Shown here: positions 7,171 through 13,457 of the stretch, in pieces
Layout of the letters: each line of letters starts with the position of its first letter
Position numbering within the stretch: position 1 is the first letter of the stretch
DNA from: Microcaldota archaeon
GTDB taxonomy: Archaea > Micrarchaeota > Micrarchaeia > Anstonellales > J096
Assembly: GCA_026396375.1 (NCBI GenBank)
Contig: JAPLWW010000103.1
Span: 1 to 14,239, forward strand
Direction of reading: 5' to 3'
DNA length: 14,239 nucleotides
Made by a program: the position numbers and the translations under genes
The notes under the pieces: model-generated
Seen by the model: only the letters and a program-made list of their open reading frames with translations
The model's database searches: none
Told to the model about the DNA's origin: nothing

Positions 7171-8397
7171 ATGAGGAATTCTTTCATTGTCCTTGCGCTC
7201 ATTTTGGTGATTATTGCGCCTTCGTTTGCTATCCAGAATGACACTGAAACATTCAGGGATGGCTTTGACAACGGGAATGCTAACCATTGGCAGGTCATAC
7301 AATGGAGCAGCAGAAACCAGCCAGGATCCTGGGACATGAACGGAGGAACCCTTAATGTAAAGACGATAGATTATGCTGGCGGCATGGGCCTAGCCCCTGA
7401 CTTTGTGATGAATGAAAGCGATTACACCATCGAGGCTGATGTGATGGTCACAAGAAGCCAAATAGACGGATCGGCCGGAGGGGGGCCAAACGGAATTATC
7501 TTCATCGGCATTATGAATGAAGGAACCAATGCGGGATATACGGTTGGCCTGTCTCCATATCCAGATTCCAACCCTGATCTTTTTGAAAAAATAGACACTG
7601 CCTGCATTGCCACGATAGACACTAACCAAGAGCACCCTGTAGACAGGGTCTGCTCCCCTGTCCCTACGCAAAACCAGCTGAACACATGGTACCACCTGAA
7701 GTTCGAGAAAAACGGCTCAACAGTGAGAGGATATCGCAACAGCAAGCTCATAGTGCAGCAGGACATAGGGTCTGCAAATGCCAAAACAAGGCCTGCGATA
7801 TTCTTTTTTGAAGGAGAGTTTAAAGTGGATAATTTCACTGTGAATGCCAAAAAGACGCCAGAGCTTGAGGTGGTTGACGAGAAGCTCAACGCGCCAGCGA
7901 CCATATCGCAGGATAATGTATTCACGGCCAACGCAACCATAAGGAACAGGGGCACTGTCAATGTAACAGGATTCAATGTCACATTCTACTCAAGGATAAA
8001 TGGAATTGAGAAGGCAGAATGCATTAAGCGCATTGAAAAGCTCAGTAACGGAAGCTCAGTAGGGGTATCATGCAGCATCAATGCCACTGATCCTGGCTTT
8101 TTGGACCTCAGCATTTCTGCAGATTCAGGCAATGAAATTATTGAAAACGACAAATCAGACAATTCCGCAACCGCAAGGGTTGTTGTTACTCCTAAACTAG
8201 ACAGTTCGATATGGCTGATTGTGGGGGCAGCTGTAGTAATATTAATCTTGATTGGATTGGGAGTGCTGTTTATCATATACAAGGCACTGACCCACAAGGC
8301 CCCTTCAGGAAACCAGACTGTCAAGTGCAAGAGATGCGGCATGATGCTTTCCCAGGACGTGAAGACATGCCCAGTATGCGGTGAAGTGATTGAATAG
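7171..8397 (+). CDS. Secreted jellyroll-CARDB membrane protein with C-terminal zinc ribbon
   Basis: This 408-residue protein has a signal peptide (1-20, ending PSFA). A concanavalin/LamG-like jellyroll domain follows (about 28-226), opening with the typical DTETFRDGFDNG and including WYHLKFEKNGSTVRGYRN and a closing strand FKVDNFTV. Next is a CARDB-type immunoglobulin-like domain (about 231-340) with FTANATIRNRGTVNVTGFNVTF and IIENDKSDNSATARV. A membrane helix (347-370) precedes a short cytoplasmic zinc ribbon with Cys386, Cys389, Cys400 and Cys403 (CKRCG, CPVCG). The outer domains suggest binding of sugars or surface polymers; the ribbon would bind a partner inside. The start at ATG 7171 puts the signal peptide at the N-terminus and fits the TATA spacing; a frame-open upstream start at 7102 would add residues antisense to the divergent gene. 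The next gene overlaps it. Confidence 0.85.
   Translation: MRNSFIVLALILVIIAPSFAIQNDTETFRDGFDNGNANHWQVIQWSSRNQPGSWDMNGGTLNVKTIDYAGGMGLAPDFVMNESDYTIEADVMVTRSQIDGSAGGGPNGIIFIGIMNEGTNAGYTVGLSPYPDSNPDLFEKIDTACIATIDTNQEHPVDRVCSPVPTQNQLNTWYHLKFEKNGSTVRGYRNSKLIVQQDIGSANAKTRPAIFFFEGEFKVDNFTVNAKKTPELEVVDEKLNAPATISQDNVFTANATIRNRGTVNVTGFNVTFYSRINGIEKAECIKRIEKLSNGSSVGVSCSINATDPGFLDLSISADSGNEIIENDKSDNSATARVVVTPKLDSSIWLIVGAAVVILILIGLGVLFIIYKALTHKAPSGNQTVKCKRCGMMLSQDVKTCPVCGEVIE
8380..8384 (+). promoter_or_regulatory. GGTGA ribosome binding site deciding the TTG start at 8390
   Basis: GGTGA matches the archaeal 16S rRNA 3' end and is spaced five bases from the TTG start codon. It lies inside the zinc-ribbon coding sequence of the preceding gene, so both genes are on one transcript. 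Confidence 0.65.
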
Positions 8398-8869
8398 GAT
8401 TGCGACTGCTGCCGTTATACTAATCTGCATGATATCCGCCATTGGATTTTCAATAGCAATGACTGACAATATGATTGCGATTGCTGCCGTTGTTTTGGCA
8501 GCCCTGCTGATACCTGTTGCATGGTTTCTCGGGGCTGTTCCTGCTGTTGTTTCAGTCATTGCCTACATCATATTTGTTTTTGCAGGGAACATCCAGTTTT
8601 CCCCTTTGCAGATGGCATATTTTTCCATGCTTAGCCTGATGCCTTTCTGTGTTGCGCTTTCATCCTCATTGGCAAAAAGGGCCTATTTCCCTGCGTTGCT
8701 TGCAGCTGTTCCGGGAATATTGCTTGCAACCTTTTACGCTGTGTTTGACAGGGGAATATTCATGGCAATAGATTTCATGAGCCCGGTCTTTGTTGTCTTG
8801 TTCTCTTTGCTGATCATGACGCCATTGGTCATACTGATAATGTGGCTGACAAGGAAAAAAGCCAATTGA
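8390..8869 (+). CDS. Small polytopic membrane protein of unknown function
   Basis: This is a 159-residue, very hydrophobic protein with five or six predicted membrane helices (about residues 5-23, 28-47, 49-67, 75-92, 99-118 and 129-153) and a positive C-terminal end (WLTRKKAN). I do not recognise a family. The start is a TTG at 8390, chosen because a perfect archaeal ribosome binding site GGTGA (8380-8384) lies five bases upstream and because the gene then overlaps the end of the jellyroll gene by 8 nt, a typical coupled arrangement. The next in-frame ATG is at 8429 and would remove most of the first helix. It is co-transcribed with the jellyroll-CARDB protein and may help place or stabilise it in the membrane. 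Its 3' end converges on the ATPase gene, whose frame runs antisense across its last 200 bases. Confidence 0.75.
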   Translation: MNRIATAAVILICMISAIGFSIAMTDNMIAIAAVVLAALLIPVAWFLGAVPAVVSVIAYIIFVFAGNIQFSPLQMAYFSMLSLMPFCVALSSSLAKRAYFPALLAAVPGILLATFYAVFDRGIFMAIDFMSPVFVVLFSLLIMTPLVILIMWLTRKKAN

Positions 8870-9991
8870 CGATGCTATTGCGCCAAGGCGCGCCCTCAAC
8901 ACATCCTCTTTGGAGATCTCTTTTTTCCATTTCACTTCCAGGGCAACCTCGCATCTCTTGAACTTCATGAGGCATCCGTCAATGTCATAGTCCTTTTCAA
9001 CTGCAACCGCTTCCAGCAATCCGAGTTTCCTGGCCAAAAAAGAGCGGATGCACCTTTCGACGATCTTTGGGAAAAAGGACTCAAACAAGGCCGTAAAATG
9101 CGATTTATTGAGCTCTGTCTCACCAAGGTTGTATTTTTCATCGGCATAATAGAACATTTCTATGAGCGGCGAGACGTGCTCATAAGCATAGGTCTTCCTG
9201 TTCAAGACAGGAATCCGCCTTATGAGGCCTATCTCCACCAGATTCTGCAAGTACGGCTGGATGCCGCCTGGATTGTCCTTCGGGATGAGCTTTCTGGAAA
9301 ACAGGAAGGAAGAAATCTCAGTGGAAATTCTTTTTCCTGAAGCAATAGCCTGGAGGATGCCGGCATATACATTCGTGAGAACCCGCTCTTCCTCATTGAA
9401 GGTTTCGCCAACAAGAGCCGGGACAAGGAATTTGGATGTGGAAAGCGAGACTAGACATAATTCGCCAGAGGACATGCCTGATTTGAAATAATCAATGAGG
9501 ATGGGCTCGCTCATAAGGATACAGAGCTCGACAAGCTGTTTCCAGTCTGTGCTTTTTGGCAGCGCTTTTGCCGCGTCCTCTATTCTTATCAAACCGATCG
9601 GGAATTCAGCGAAAAGCCCCAATAGAGGAGATTTCCTGGCTATCAGATCCTTGGACAGATGAAAAGTGGAGGAGATCAAAATCAGCTGCCCATTCTTTTC
9701 CCTATAGTGCAGATAGTCGGTAAAATCTGGGCCAAGGCGATGGAATTCGTCCACGGCTACGGTTTTCCCCTCATTCAGCATGTGCCCAAGGAGCTCTACG
9801 AACGTTTCATATGTGATGATTTTTTCGCTGCTTCGGACGATTATCGTCCTGTCACTCTTCACGAAGAAGTATTCGTCCTGTTTCAGGAAGGTGCGGACAA
9901 GGAAGGTTTTGCCGGTTTTTCTTCTGCCGTAGACCAAAATCCATTTATTTATCTTTTCAAGGGCCTTCGTTTCTTCTCTTGGTATAATCAT
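8666..9991 (-). CDS. Archaeal AAA ATPase with winged helix and DUF234-like nuclease-fold domain, 3' end aberrant
   Basis: This 441-residue frame belongs to the archaeal ATPase/DUF234 family. The N-terminus MIIPREETKALEKI and P-loop GRRKTGKT (22-29) are typical, Walker B is VAVDEF (Asp81, Glu82), followed by a LILISSTF strand. A winged-helix region lies at about 199-264. The C-terminal domain has DID (336-338) and EVK (352-354), the pattern of a PD-(D/E)xK nuclease-like fold. Start at 9991 is supported by a TATA box about 26 nt upstream; ATGs at 10006 and 10069 do not fit. From about residue 375 the frame runs antisense to the convergent membrane gene, and the last 67 residues (rich in Gln, His, Arg, Cys) do not look native. 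The gene probably lost its own 3' end. Members of this family are common accessory ATPases with no settled function. Confidence 0.82.
   Translation of the reverse strand: MIIPREETKALEKINKWILVYGRRKTGKTFLVRTFLKQDEYFFVKSDRTIIVRSSEKIITYETFVELLGHMLNEGKTVAVDEFHRLGPDFTDYLHYREKNGQLILISSTFHLSKDLIARKSPLLGLFAEFPIGLIRIEDAAKALPKSTDWKQLVELCILMSEPILIDYFKSGMSSGELCLVSLSTSKFLVPALVGETFNEEERVLTNVYAGILQAIASGKRISTEISSFLFSRKLIPKDNPGGIQPYLQNLVEIGLIRRIPVLNRKTYAYEHVSPLIEMFYYADEKYNLGETELNKSHFTALFESFFPKIVERCIRSFLARKLGLLEAVAVEKDYDIDGCLMKFKRCEVALEVKWKKEISKEDVLRARLGAIASSIGFFPCQPHYQYDQWRHDQQREQDNKDRAHEIYCHEYSPVKHSVKGCKQYSRNSCKQRREIGPFCQ
8876..8891 (+). repeat. Left copy of a 16-nt direct repeat flanking the ATPase gene
   Basis: TATTGCGCCAAGGCGC here and TATTGCGCCAGGGCGC at 10052-10067 differ at one base, and similarity continues more weakly on both sides (about 24 of 30 bases). 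It lies 6 nt after the stop of the membrane protein gene. It contains an inner palindrome GCGCC-AA-GGCGC. Confidence 0.5.
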
Positions 9992-9997
9992 GATTAT

Positions 9998-10013
9998 TAT
10001 AACCATGGTTATA
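9998..10013. promoter_or_regulatory. 16-bp perfect palindrome, candidate operator of the ATPase gene
   Basis: TATAACCATGGTTATA is a perfect 16-bp inverted repeat between the TATA-like box (10011-10020 on the minus strand) and the ATPase start codon at 9991. A bound dimer would cover the promoter and block initiation. The ATPase's own winged helix or an unlinked regulator could be the ligand; neither is shown. Confidence 0.5.
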
Positions 10014-10020
10014 CTTAAAA
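10011..10020 (-). promoter_or_regulatory. TATA box of the ATPase gene
   Basis: The minus strand reads TTTTAAGTAT, centred about 25 nt from the ATG at 9991. This spacing predicts a leaderless transcript and supports that start over the ATGs at 10006 and 10069. Confidence 0.5.
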
Positions 10021-10050
10021 AGCTTGCGGTGTTGTTATTGTAAGAGGCTG

Positions 10051-10947
10051 TTATTGCGCCAGGGCGCATCCTCCATTGTCGCAGTAGCAGGCATAGGGTA
10101 TGCCGATCTCCTTTGGAGCTCTTTCATAGGGAGTCCAGCCTGAAGGGGCATCTTTGCAGTTGAATGAGCCTTTCTCATTGTCATGCGCGCAGCCAAAGCA
10201 GCTTATCGCTGTGCCGTTTGTCATCAAAGAGCAGTTGCATTCCTTGACGCAGGATCCTCCTGCATCAGGATAAGTGGCTCCAAGCTTACAGGCCAGGCCT
10301 TCCTTGCATGGGATTCCCGCTATGCCTCCGCAGAATTGGCCTTCTGACCTTGGCTGAATGCCGGTGGTGATGTTCAGTGGCGTTATTTCGCATTCTCCCC
10401 TGAACAAGGCCCATTCCTCGCATTCTGTATAATTTTCCTTGTAGCATACGCCGTACTGGCTTCCGTTCTCATCAGTCCTTATCGAATAATTGTATCCCTT
10501 GTCTATGCAGTTCTTTGCAGCAGGGTTTGCCATCCCATTGCTTCCCTGCTTTGAGCATTGGATTGAGGGCATCAGGCATTTCGGGGTGCTGTAATAGCAT
10601 TTCGGGTTGCAGGTGTCTCCTTCCTGGACATAGCCCTGCAGACAGGTGCATAAAAGATCAGTTGAACAGTTCTCCTCCCAGACCCTTATGCATTTCTGCT
10701 TTGCATCGCACCAGGAATAGCCTGCGGATCCCTTGCATCCGTGCTCATCGCTGTCATTGCCAACGAGTTGAGGACATGGGGCGAATTCGCAATTGGGCCC
10801 TGTCCTTCCGACCGCGCTGCCGTCAGGGCATAGCTTTGCCTCTGCCGTGCATGCTGTGTTGTTGTTTTGCCCTGATATGCATCCTGAAAGAATTATAGAA
10901 GACACTACCAAAACCGCAAATGCCAAAAAAGCCTTTTTCGCTTCCAT
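10051..10947 (-). CDS. Cysteine-rich DUF333 lipoprotein
   Basis: This 298-residue protein has a lipoprotein signal (hydrophobic 6-20, lipobox LSGC, Cys23) and about thirty further cysteines. Three modules can be seen. CTAEAKLCPDGSAVGRTGP with NCEFAPCP (about 33-59) is a short four-cysteine motif common in archaeal and DPANN surface proteins. HGCKGSAGYSWCDAKQKC (70-86) is a second cysteine motif. A DUF333 domain (about 138-186) contains NPAAKNCIDKGYNYSI, YGVC and ECEEWALFRGEC. The C-terminal third has further cysteine clusters with an EGLAC motif. The protein should be anchored outside the cell and held by disulfides; no enzyme activity can be inferred. The ATG at 10947 lies about 26 nt from a CTTTAAAA box. 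The gene ends inside the 16-nt repeat. Confidence 0.88.
   Translation of the reverse strand: MEAKKAFLAFAVLVVSSIILSGCISGQNNNTACTAEAKLCPDGSAVGRTGPNCEFAPCPQLVGNDSDEHGCKGSAGYSWCDAKQKCIRVWEENCSTDLLCTCLQGYVQEGDTCNPKCYYSTPKCLMPSIQCSKQGSNGMANPAAKNCIDKGYNYSIRTDENGSQYGVCYKENYTECEEWALFRGECEITPLNITTGIQPRSEGQFCGGIAGIPCKEGLACKLGATYPDAGGSCVKECNCSLMTNGTAISCFGCAHDNEKGSFNCKDAPSGWTPYERAPKEIGIPYACYCDNGGCALAQ
10052..10067 (+). repeat. Right copy of the 16-nt direct repeat, at the 3' end of the DUF333 lipoprotein gene
   Basis: TATTGCGCCAGGGCGC covers the last codons of the minus-strand lipoprotein (Cys-Ala-Leu-Ala-Gln-stop). With the copy at 8876-8891 it encloses the ATPase gene and its promoter. Confidence 0.5.
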
Positions 10948-10968
10948 GGTTTGCTATTGGAAAGCCCA

Positions 10969-10976
10969 TTTTAAAG
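10969..10976 (-). promoter_or_regulatory. TATA box of the DUF333 lipoprotein gene
   Basis: The minus strand reads CTTTAAAA, centred about 26 nt from the ATG at 10947, which predicts a leaderless transcript. It lies in the 55-nt gap after the DRG stop codon, so the lipoprotein has its own promoter. Confidence 0.5.
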
Positions 10977-11002
10977 AATATTGCATTTGCTTAGCTTTTT
11001 GC

Positions 11003-12103
11003 CTAATGATTCTTTGCGACAAAAGTGATGATGTCCCCGTCCTTCAGCCTGTGGTCCAGCCCAACCCTCTGGCCTGAGAACTTGGCTGAAGGCCCCCAGA
11101 TTAAACTATATTTCAGGTTGCTTGCGATTTCCCGATGTATCTTCCTTGCGGCTTCTCCCACTGTGCAATCTGCCTTCATCATAAGGGGCTTGTCCATATC
11201 CGGCTTTCCTCCCAAAGGCTTCATGTAAAGCCTTATGAAATTCATGCTCTTGAACAGCTTTTCCTTCAGCTCCTCACTCCCTTTCTGGTCTGTTGCTGAG
11301 ACAAAGACAGCGTCCTTGAACTTCTCCCTAAGCTCCTTCCTTGTCTTGTCATCAGCAAGGTCTATCTTGTTTATGCAGACTACCATCTTCTTGTATGTCC
11401 TGTTTTTCTCTATTGAATCTATCAGCCTGTCAACAGTGACATCCTCCCTTATTATGACGACTGCATTGTGTATCCCGTATTCGTTGAAGACTGCGAACAC
11501 TGTCTTGTTGTCTATCTTGATGTTTTTCTTTGTCTTTATTATGCTAAGGCCTCCCCTTGACCTTTTGTCTATGTTGATATCTGGAGGTGACTCATTGAGC
11601 CTTATGCCCATCCCTGTCAACTCCCTGGTTATGGTATTGAATTCCTTTTCAGCATTGTGCGGAGTCAATATTATCATGAGTATGTCTGAGCTCCTTGCAA
11701 CGCCTATTATCTCCTTCCCCCTTCCCTTTCCCTCCTTGGCCCCCTCAATGATTCCCGGCAAATCCAGAATCTGGATCTCAGCTTCCTTGTAGTTCAGCAT
11801 TCCTGGAATTACTGTCAATGTTGTGAATTCATATGCAGCCATCTTGCTTTTTGCGTTCGTGATGTTGTTCAGTATCGTTGACTTTCCGACTGAAGGGAAG
11901 CCTATCAATGCAACTGTCGCGTCACCTGACTTTGAGACGTCAAATCCCCCTCCCCCGCCTCCTGATGAGCTTTTTTCTATCAGCACCCTTCTGTACTTCG
12001 CTATCTTGGCCTTCAACAGTCCCAGATGGTATTCAGTGGCCTTGTTCTTCTGGGTGCGCAGTATCTCGTCCTCTAGCTCCTTAATCTTTTCCAAGACTCC
12101 CAT
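11003..12103 (-). CDS. DRG-family GTPase with TGS domain
   Basis: This is a 366-residue GTPase of the developmentally regulated GTP-binding (DRG) branch of the Obg superfamily, conserved in archaea and eukaryotes. The N-terminal helix MGVLEKIKELEDEILRTQKN and the KATEYHLGLLKAKIAKYR segment are diagnostic. A glycine-rich turn GGGGGG precedes the G1 motif GFPSVGKST, G3 is DLPGIIEGAKEGKGRG and G4 is NKIDL. The last 80 residues form a TGS domain (IRLYMKPLGGKPD onward, ending DGDIITFV). DRG proteins bind ribosomes and act in translation or its stress control. The gene is full length, and the ATG fits the family start. An AT box (12131-12138) lies about 31 nt upstream in the 40-nt gap to the winged-helix gene, so it can be expressed alone or by readthrough. 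Confidence 0.97.
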   Translation of the reverse strand: MGVLEKIKELEDEILRTQKNKATEYHLGLLKAKIAKYRRVLIEKSSSGGGGGGFDVSKSGDATVALIGFPSVGKSTILNNITNAKSKMAAYEFTTLTVIPGMLNYKEAEIQILDLPGIIEGAKEGKGRGKEIIGVARSSDILMIILTPHNAEKEFNTITRELTGMGIRLNESPPDINIDKRSRGGLSIIKTKKNIKIDNKTVFAVFNEYGIHNAVVIIREDVTVDRLIDSIEKNRTYKKMVVCINKIDLADDKTRKELREKFKDAVFVSATDQKGSEELKEKLFKSMNFIRLYMKPLGGKPDMDKPLMMKADCTVGEAARKIHREIASNLKYSLIWGPSAKFSGQRVGLDHRLKDGDIITFVAKNH

Positions 12104-12130
12104 TCTAACAGGGAATAGATAGCAAATGGA

Positions 12131-12138
12131 TTAAAAAG
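12131..12138 (-). promoter_or_regulatory. TATA-like box of the DRG gene
   Basis: The minus strand reads CTTTTTAA, about 31 nt from the ATG at 12103, which predicts a leader of only about five bases. It lies between the winged-helix stop (12144) and the DRG start. Confidence 0.4.
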
Positions 12139-12143
12139 ATAGT

Positions 12144-12653
12144 CTAAAGCAGCCTGTTCTGCTGCTTCCTGCTTCTTGCGTCATCGATTGCCGCAAGCCA
12201 GCTTTCGCCTATTTTGTTGAAATAATTGCCGAAGGTCTTGCTCAATGAGATCTTCATTTTCCTCCTTTTCTTTGTTGCCTTGAGATCGTCTTCTATTTCC
12301 CTTTCCAATTTTATCATGCCAACGCGTCTCAATCTTGGAAGGATCCTGTTGTAGAATGTTGCCTTTGAGATTTTGTTTTCGCTGATGAACTTGGATATGT
12401 CTTCTGACCTCACTATCTGCTTCTCGAAAAGGAGATTGATGAACTTTATGGCTATTTCGTGGTAGACTGCCTGGTATTTGGAAGGGAAGATGAAGTTGGT
12501 TATCTCCTCTATCCTCCAGATGTTCCTGGACATGTTTTCATTGTCATCCTGGAATCTTCTCACTTCCTCGCTGTAGTATGCCGGGAGGTAGATGGATTCC
12601 TTTGAGGGTATCCCCCTTGAGGCGATCTTCCTTGTCTCCTGTTCTTCTGCCAC
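12144..12653 (-). CDS. Winged-helix DNA-binding protein, divergent from a nucleotidyltransferase gene
   Basis: This is a 169-residue basic protein. Residues 1-60 are polar with an IPSKESIYLPAYY segment. A winged-helix domain follows at about 66-140: helix 66-77, SEDISKFISE and KISKATFYNRILPRLRRVGMI as the helix-turn-helix, then an acidic-basic wing (LEREIEDDLKATKKRRKMKI) and a last helix. It probably binds DNA as a transcription factor. The start is a GTG at 12653, supported by a TTTAAA box about 27 nt upstream; there is no nearby ATG at this end. That box is shared with the divergent nucleotidyltransferase, so autoregulation of both genes is plausible. It lies upstream of the DRG GTPase in the same direction. 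I do not recognise a named family. Confidence 0.78.
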   Translation of the reverse strand: MAEEQETRKIASRGIPSKESIYLPAYYSEEVRRFQDDNENMSRNIWRIEEITNFIFPSKYQAVYHEIAIKFINLLFEKQIVRSEDISKFISENKISKATFYNRILPRLRRVGMIKLEREIEDDLKATKKRRKMKISLSKTFGNYFNKIGESWLAAIDDARSRKQQNRLL

Positions 12654-12676
12654 GATATTCTAGTCATTCCAAAGGA

Positions 12677-12684
12677 ATTTAAAG
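12677..12684. promoter_or_regulatory. Second shared bidirectional TATA box
   Basis: ATTTAAAG, with palindromic core TTTAAA (12678-12683), is centred at 12680.5, about 27 nt from both the GTG at 12653 (minus) and the ATG at 12707 (plus). It is the only strong box in the 53-nt gap and repeats the geometry of the element at 7141-7148. Confidence 0.6.
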
Positions 12685-12706
12685 CTAAGGCTGACAATAT
12701 TAATTC

Positions 12707-13288
12707 ATGAAATTCCTAAGCAAAAACTGCATAGAATTGGACAGGGAACTGTCTGATCTTGACAAATTTGCATTGAAATTCATCAATACCATCAGCAAAT
12801 ACACGGATTATTGCATAGTCAGCGGATATGTGTCAATACTCCTTGGAAGGTCAAGGTCCAGCGAGGACATTGATGTGCTGATTCCAAAGATGGAGGAAAA
12901 GCCGTTCAGGAGTCTTGTCGATGATTTGTACAAAAGGGGTTTTTCATGCGTAAACTGCGAAAAGGACCATGCCTATGGCTATGTATCAAGCCGCATCGCA
13001 GTGAGGTTTGCAAAGAAAGGGGAAGTCATACCCAATATGGAGCTAAAGTTCGCCAAAAACAGGATAGAGAATGAAGCGATAGAGAACAGAATAAGGATAA
13101 TTTCTGGAAAAAACGAGTTTTTTGTCTCAAATTTGGAGCTGCAGATAGCATTCAAGGAAAGGGTGCTGAAATCATTGAAGGACATTGAGGATGCAAAGCA
13201 TCTCAGGAACATATCAAAAGGAAAATTGGACAGAAAAAGGATGAAATCATACGAGGATGAGCTTGATGGGATTTATGGAAGAAAATAG
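12707..13288 (+). CDS. Minimal nucleotidyltransferase-fold protein
   Basis: This is a 193-residue protein with a nucleotidyltransferase core: the SGYVSILLGR glycine motif (39-48), then SSEDIDVLI with the metal-binding pair Asp54 and Asp56, and a likely third acidic residue in the MELKF strand (Glu112). The C-terminal helices LQIAFKERVLKSLKDIEDAKHL match those of AbiEii/MenT-like and related archaeal proteins. Such enzymes transfer nucleotides to RNA, protein or small molecules and often serve as toxins or tailoring enzymes. The start ATG at 12707 fits a TATA box about 26 nt upstream. A 60-residue gene overlaps its 3' end, and a winged-helix gene is divergent from the same promoter, so a regulated toxin-antitoxin-like module is possible but not shown. 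Confidence 0.85.
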   Translation: MKFLSKNCIELDRELSDLDKFALKFINTISKYTDYCIVSGYVSILLGRSRSSEDIDVLIPKMEEKPFRSLVDDLYKRGFSCVNCEKDHAYGYVSSRIAVRFAKKGEVIPNMELKFAKNRIENEAIENRIRIISGKNEFFVSNLELQIAFKERVLKSLKDIEDAKHLRNISKGKLDRKRMKSYEDELDGIYGRK

Positions 13289-13457
13289 GAAGGAAAGGCT
13301 CAAGTTCGTTGACCTGTGGTCGAAGTATGTGCTCACCCATAGCGACAGGGAATGGTCAAGGCAGCAGAATGTCATCATAAACTCCTGCCTAAGAGGGGCT
13401 AGAATGACAAGGAAGGAATATTTGGATATGAAGAAGGCAGGATCATCCAAACAATGA
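13275..13457 (+). CDS. Small protein overlapping and partnered with the nucleotidyltransferase
   Basis: This is a 60-residue basic protein with the segment FVDLWSKYVLTHSDREWSRQ, then QNVIINSC, then MTRKEYLDMK. This pattern is one I associate with short proteins encoded beside archaeal nucleotidyltransferases, but its biochemical role is unknown to me. Starts at 13257, 13266 and 13275 are all ATG in the same frame. The 13275 start was preferred since the conserved part begins about nine residues later; a GGATGAG motif supports 13266 as an alternative. The gene overlaps the nucleotidyltransferase stop (13286-13288) by 14 nt, so translation is probably coupled. It could be an antidote, a specificity partner or a subunit. 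Its end overlaps by 15 nt a short reading frame on the other strand. Confidence 0.7.
   Translation: MEENRKERLKFVDLWSKYVLTHSDREWSRQQNVIINSCLRGARMTRKEYLDMKKAGSSKQ

Noticed and set aside
7422..7982. 186-codon minus-strand frame opposite the jellyroll gene
   Set aside because: It is antisense to clear jellyroll and CARDB sequence, and its product has no recognisable features.
10056..10067. GCGCC-AG-GGCGC and GCGCC-AA-GGCGC as transcription terminators
   Set aside because: The stem is only five base pairs with a two-base centre and no following T run on the transcribed strand. The repeat is better explained as a direct-repeat pair.
11235..11792. 185-codon plus-strand frame rich in Ser, Leu and Phe opposite the DRG gene
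   Set aside because: The DRG motifs on the minus strand are unmistakable; this frame is the antisense of helical coding sequence.
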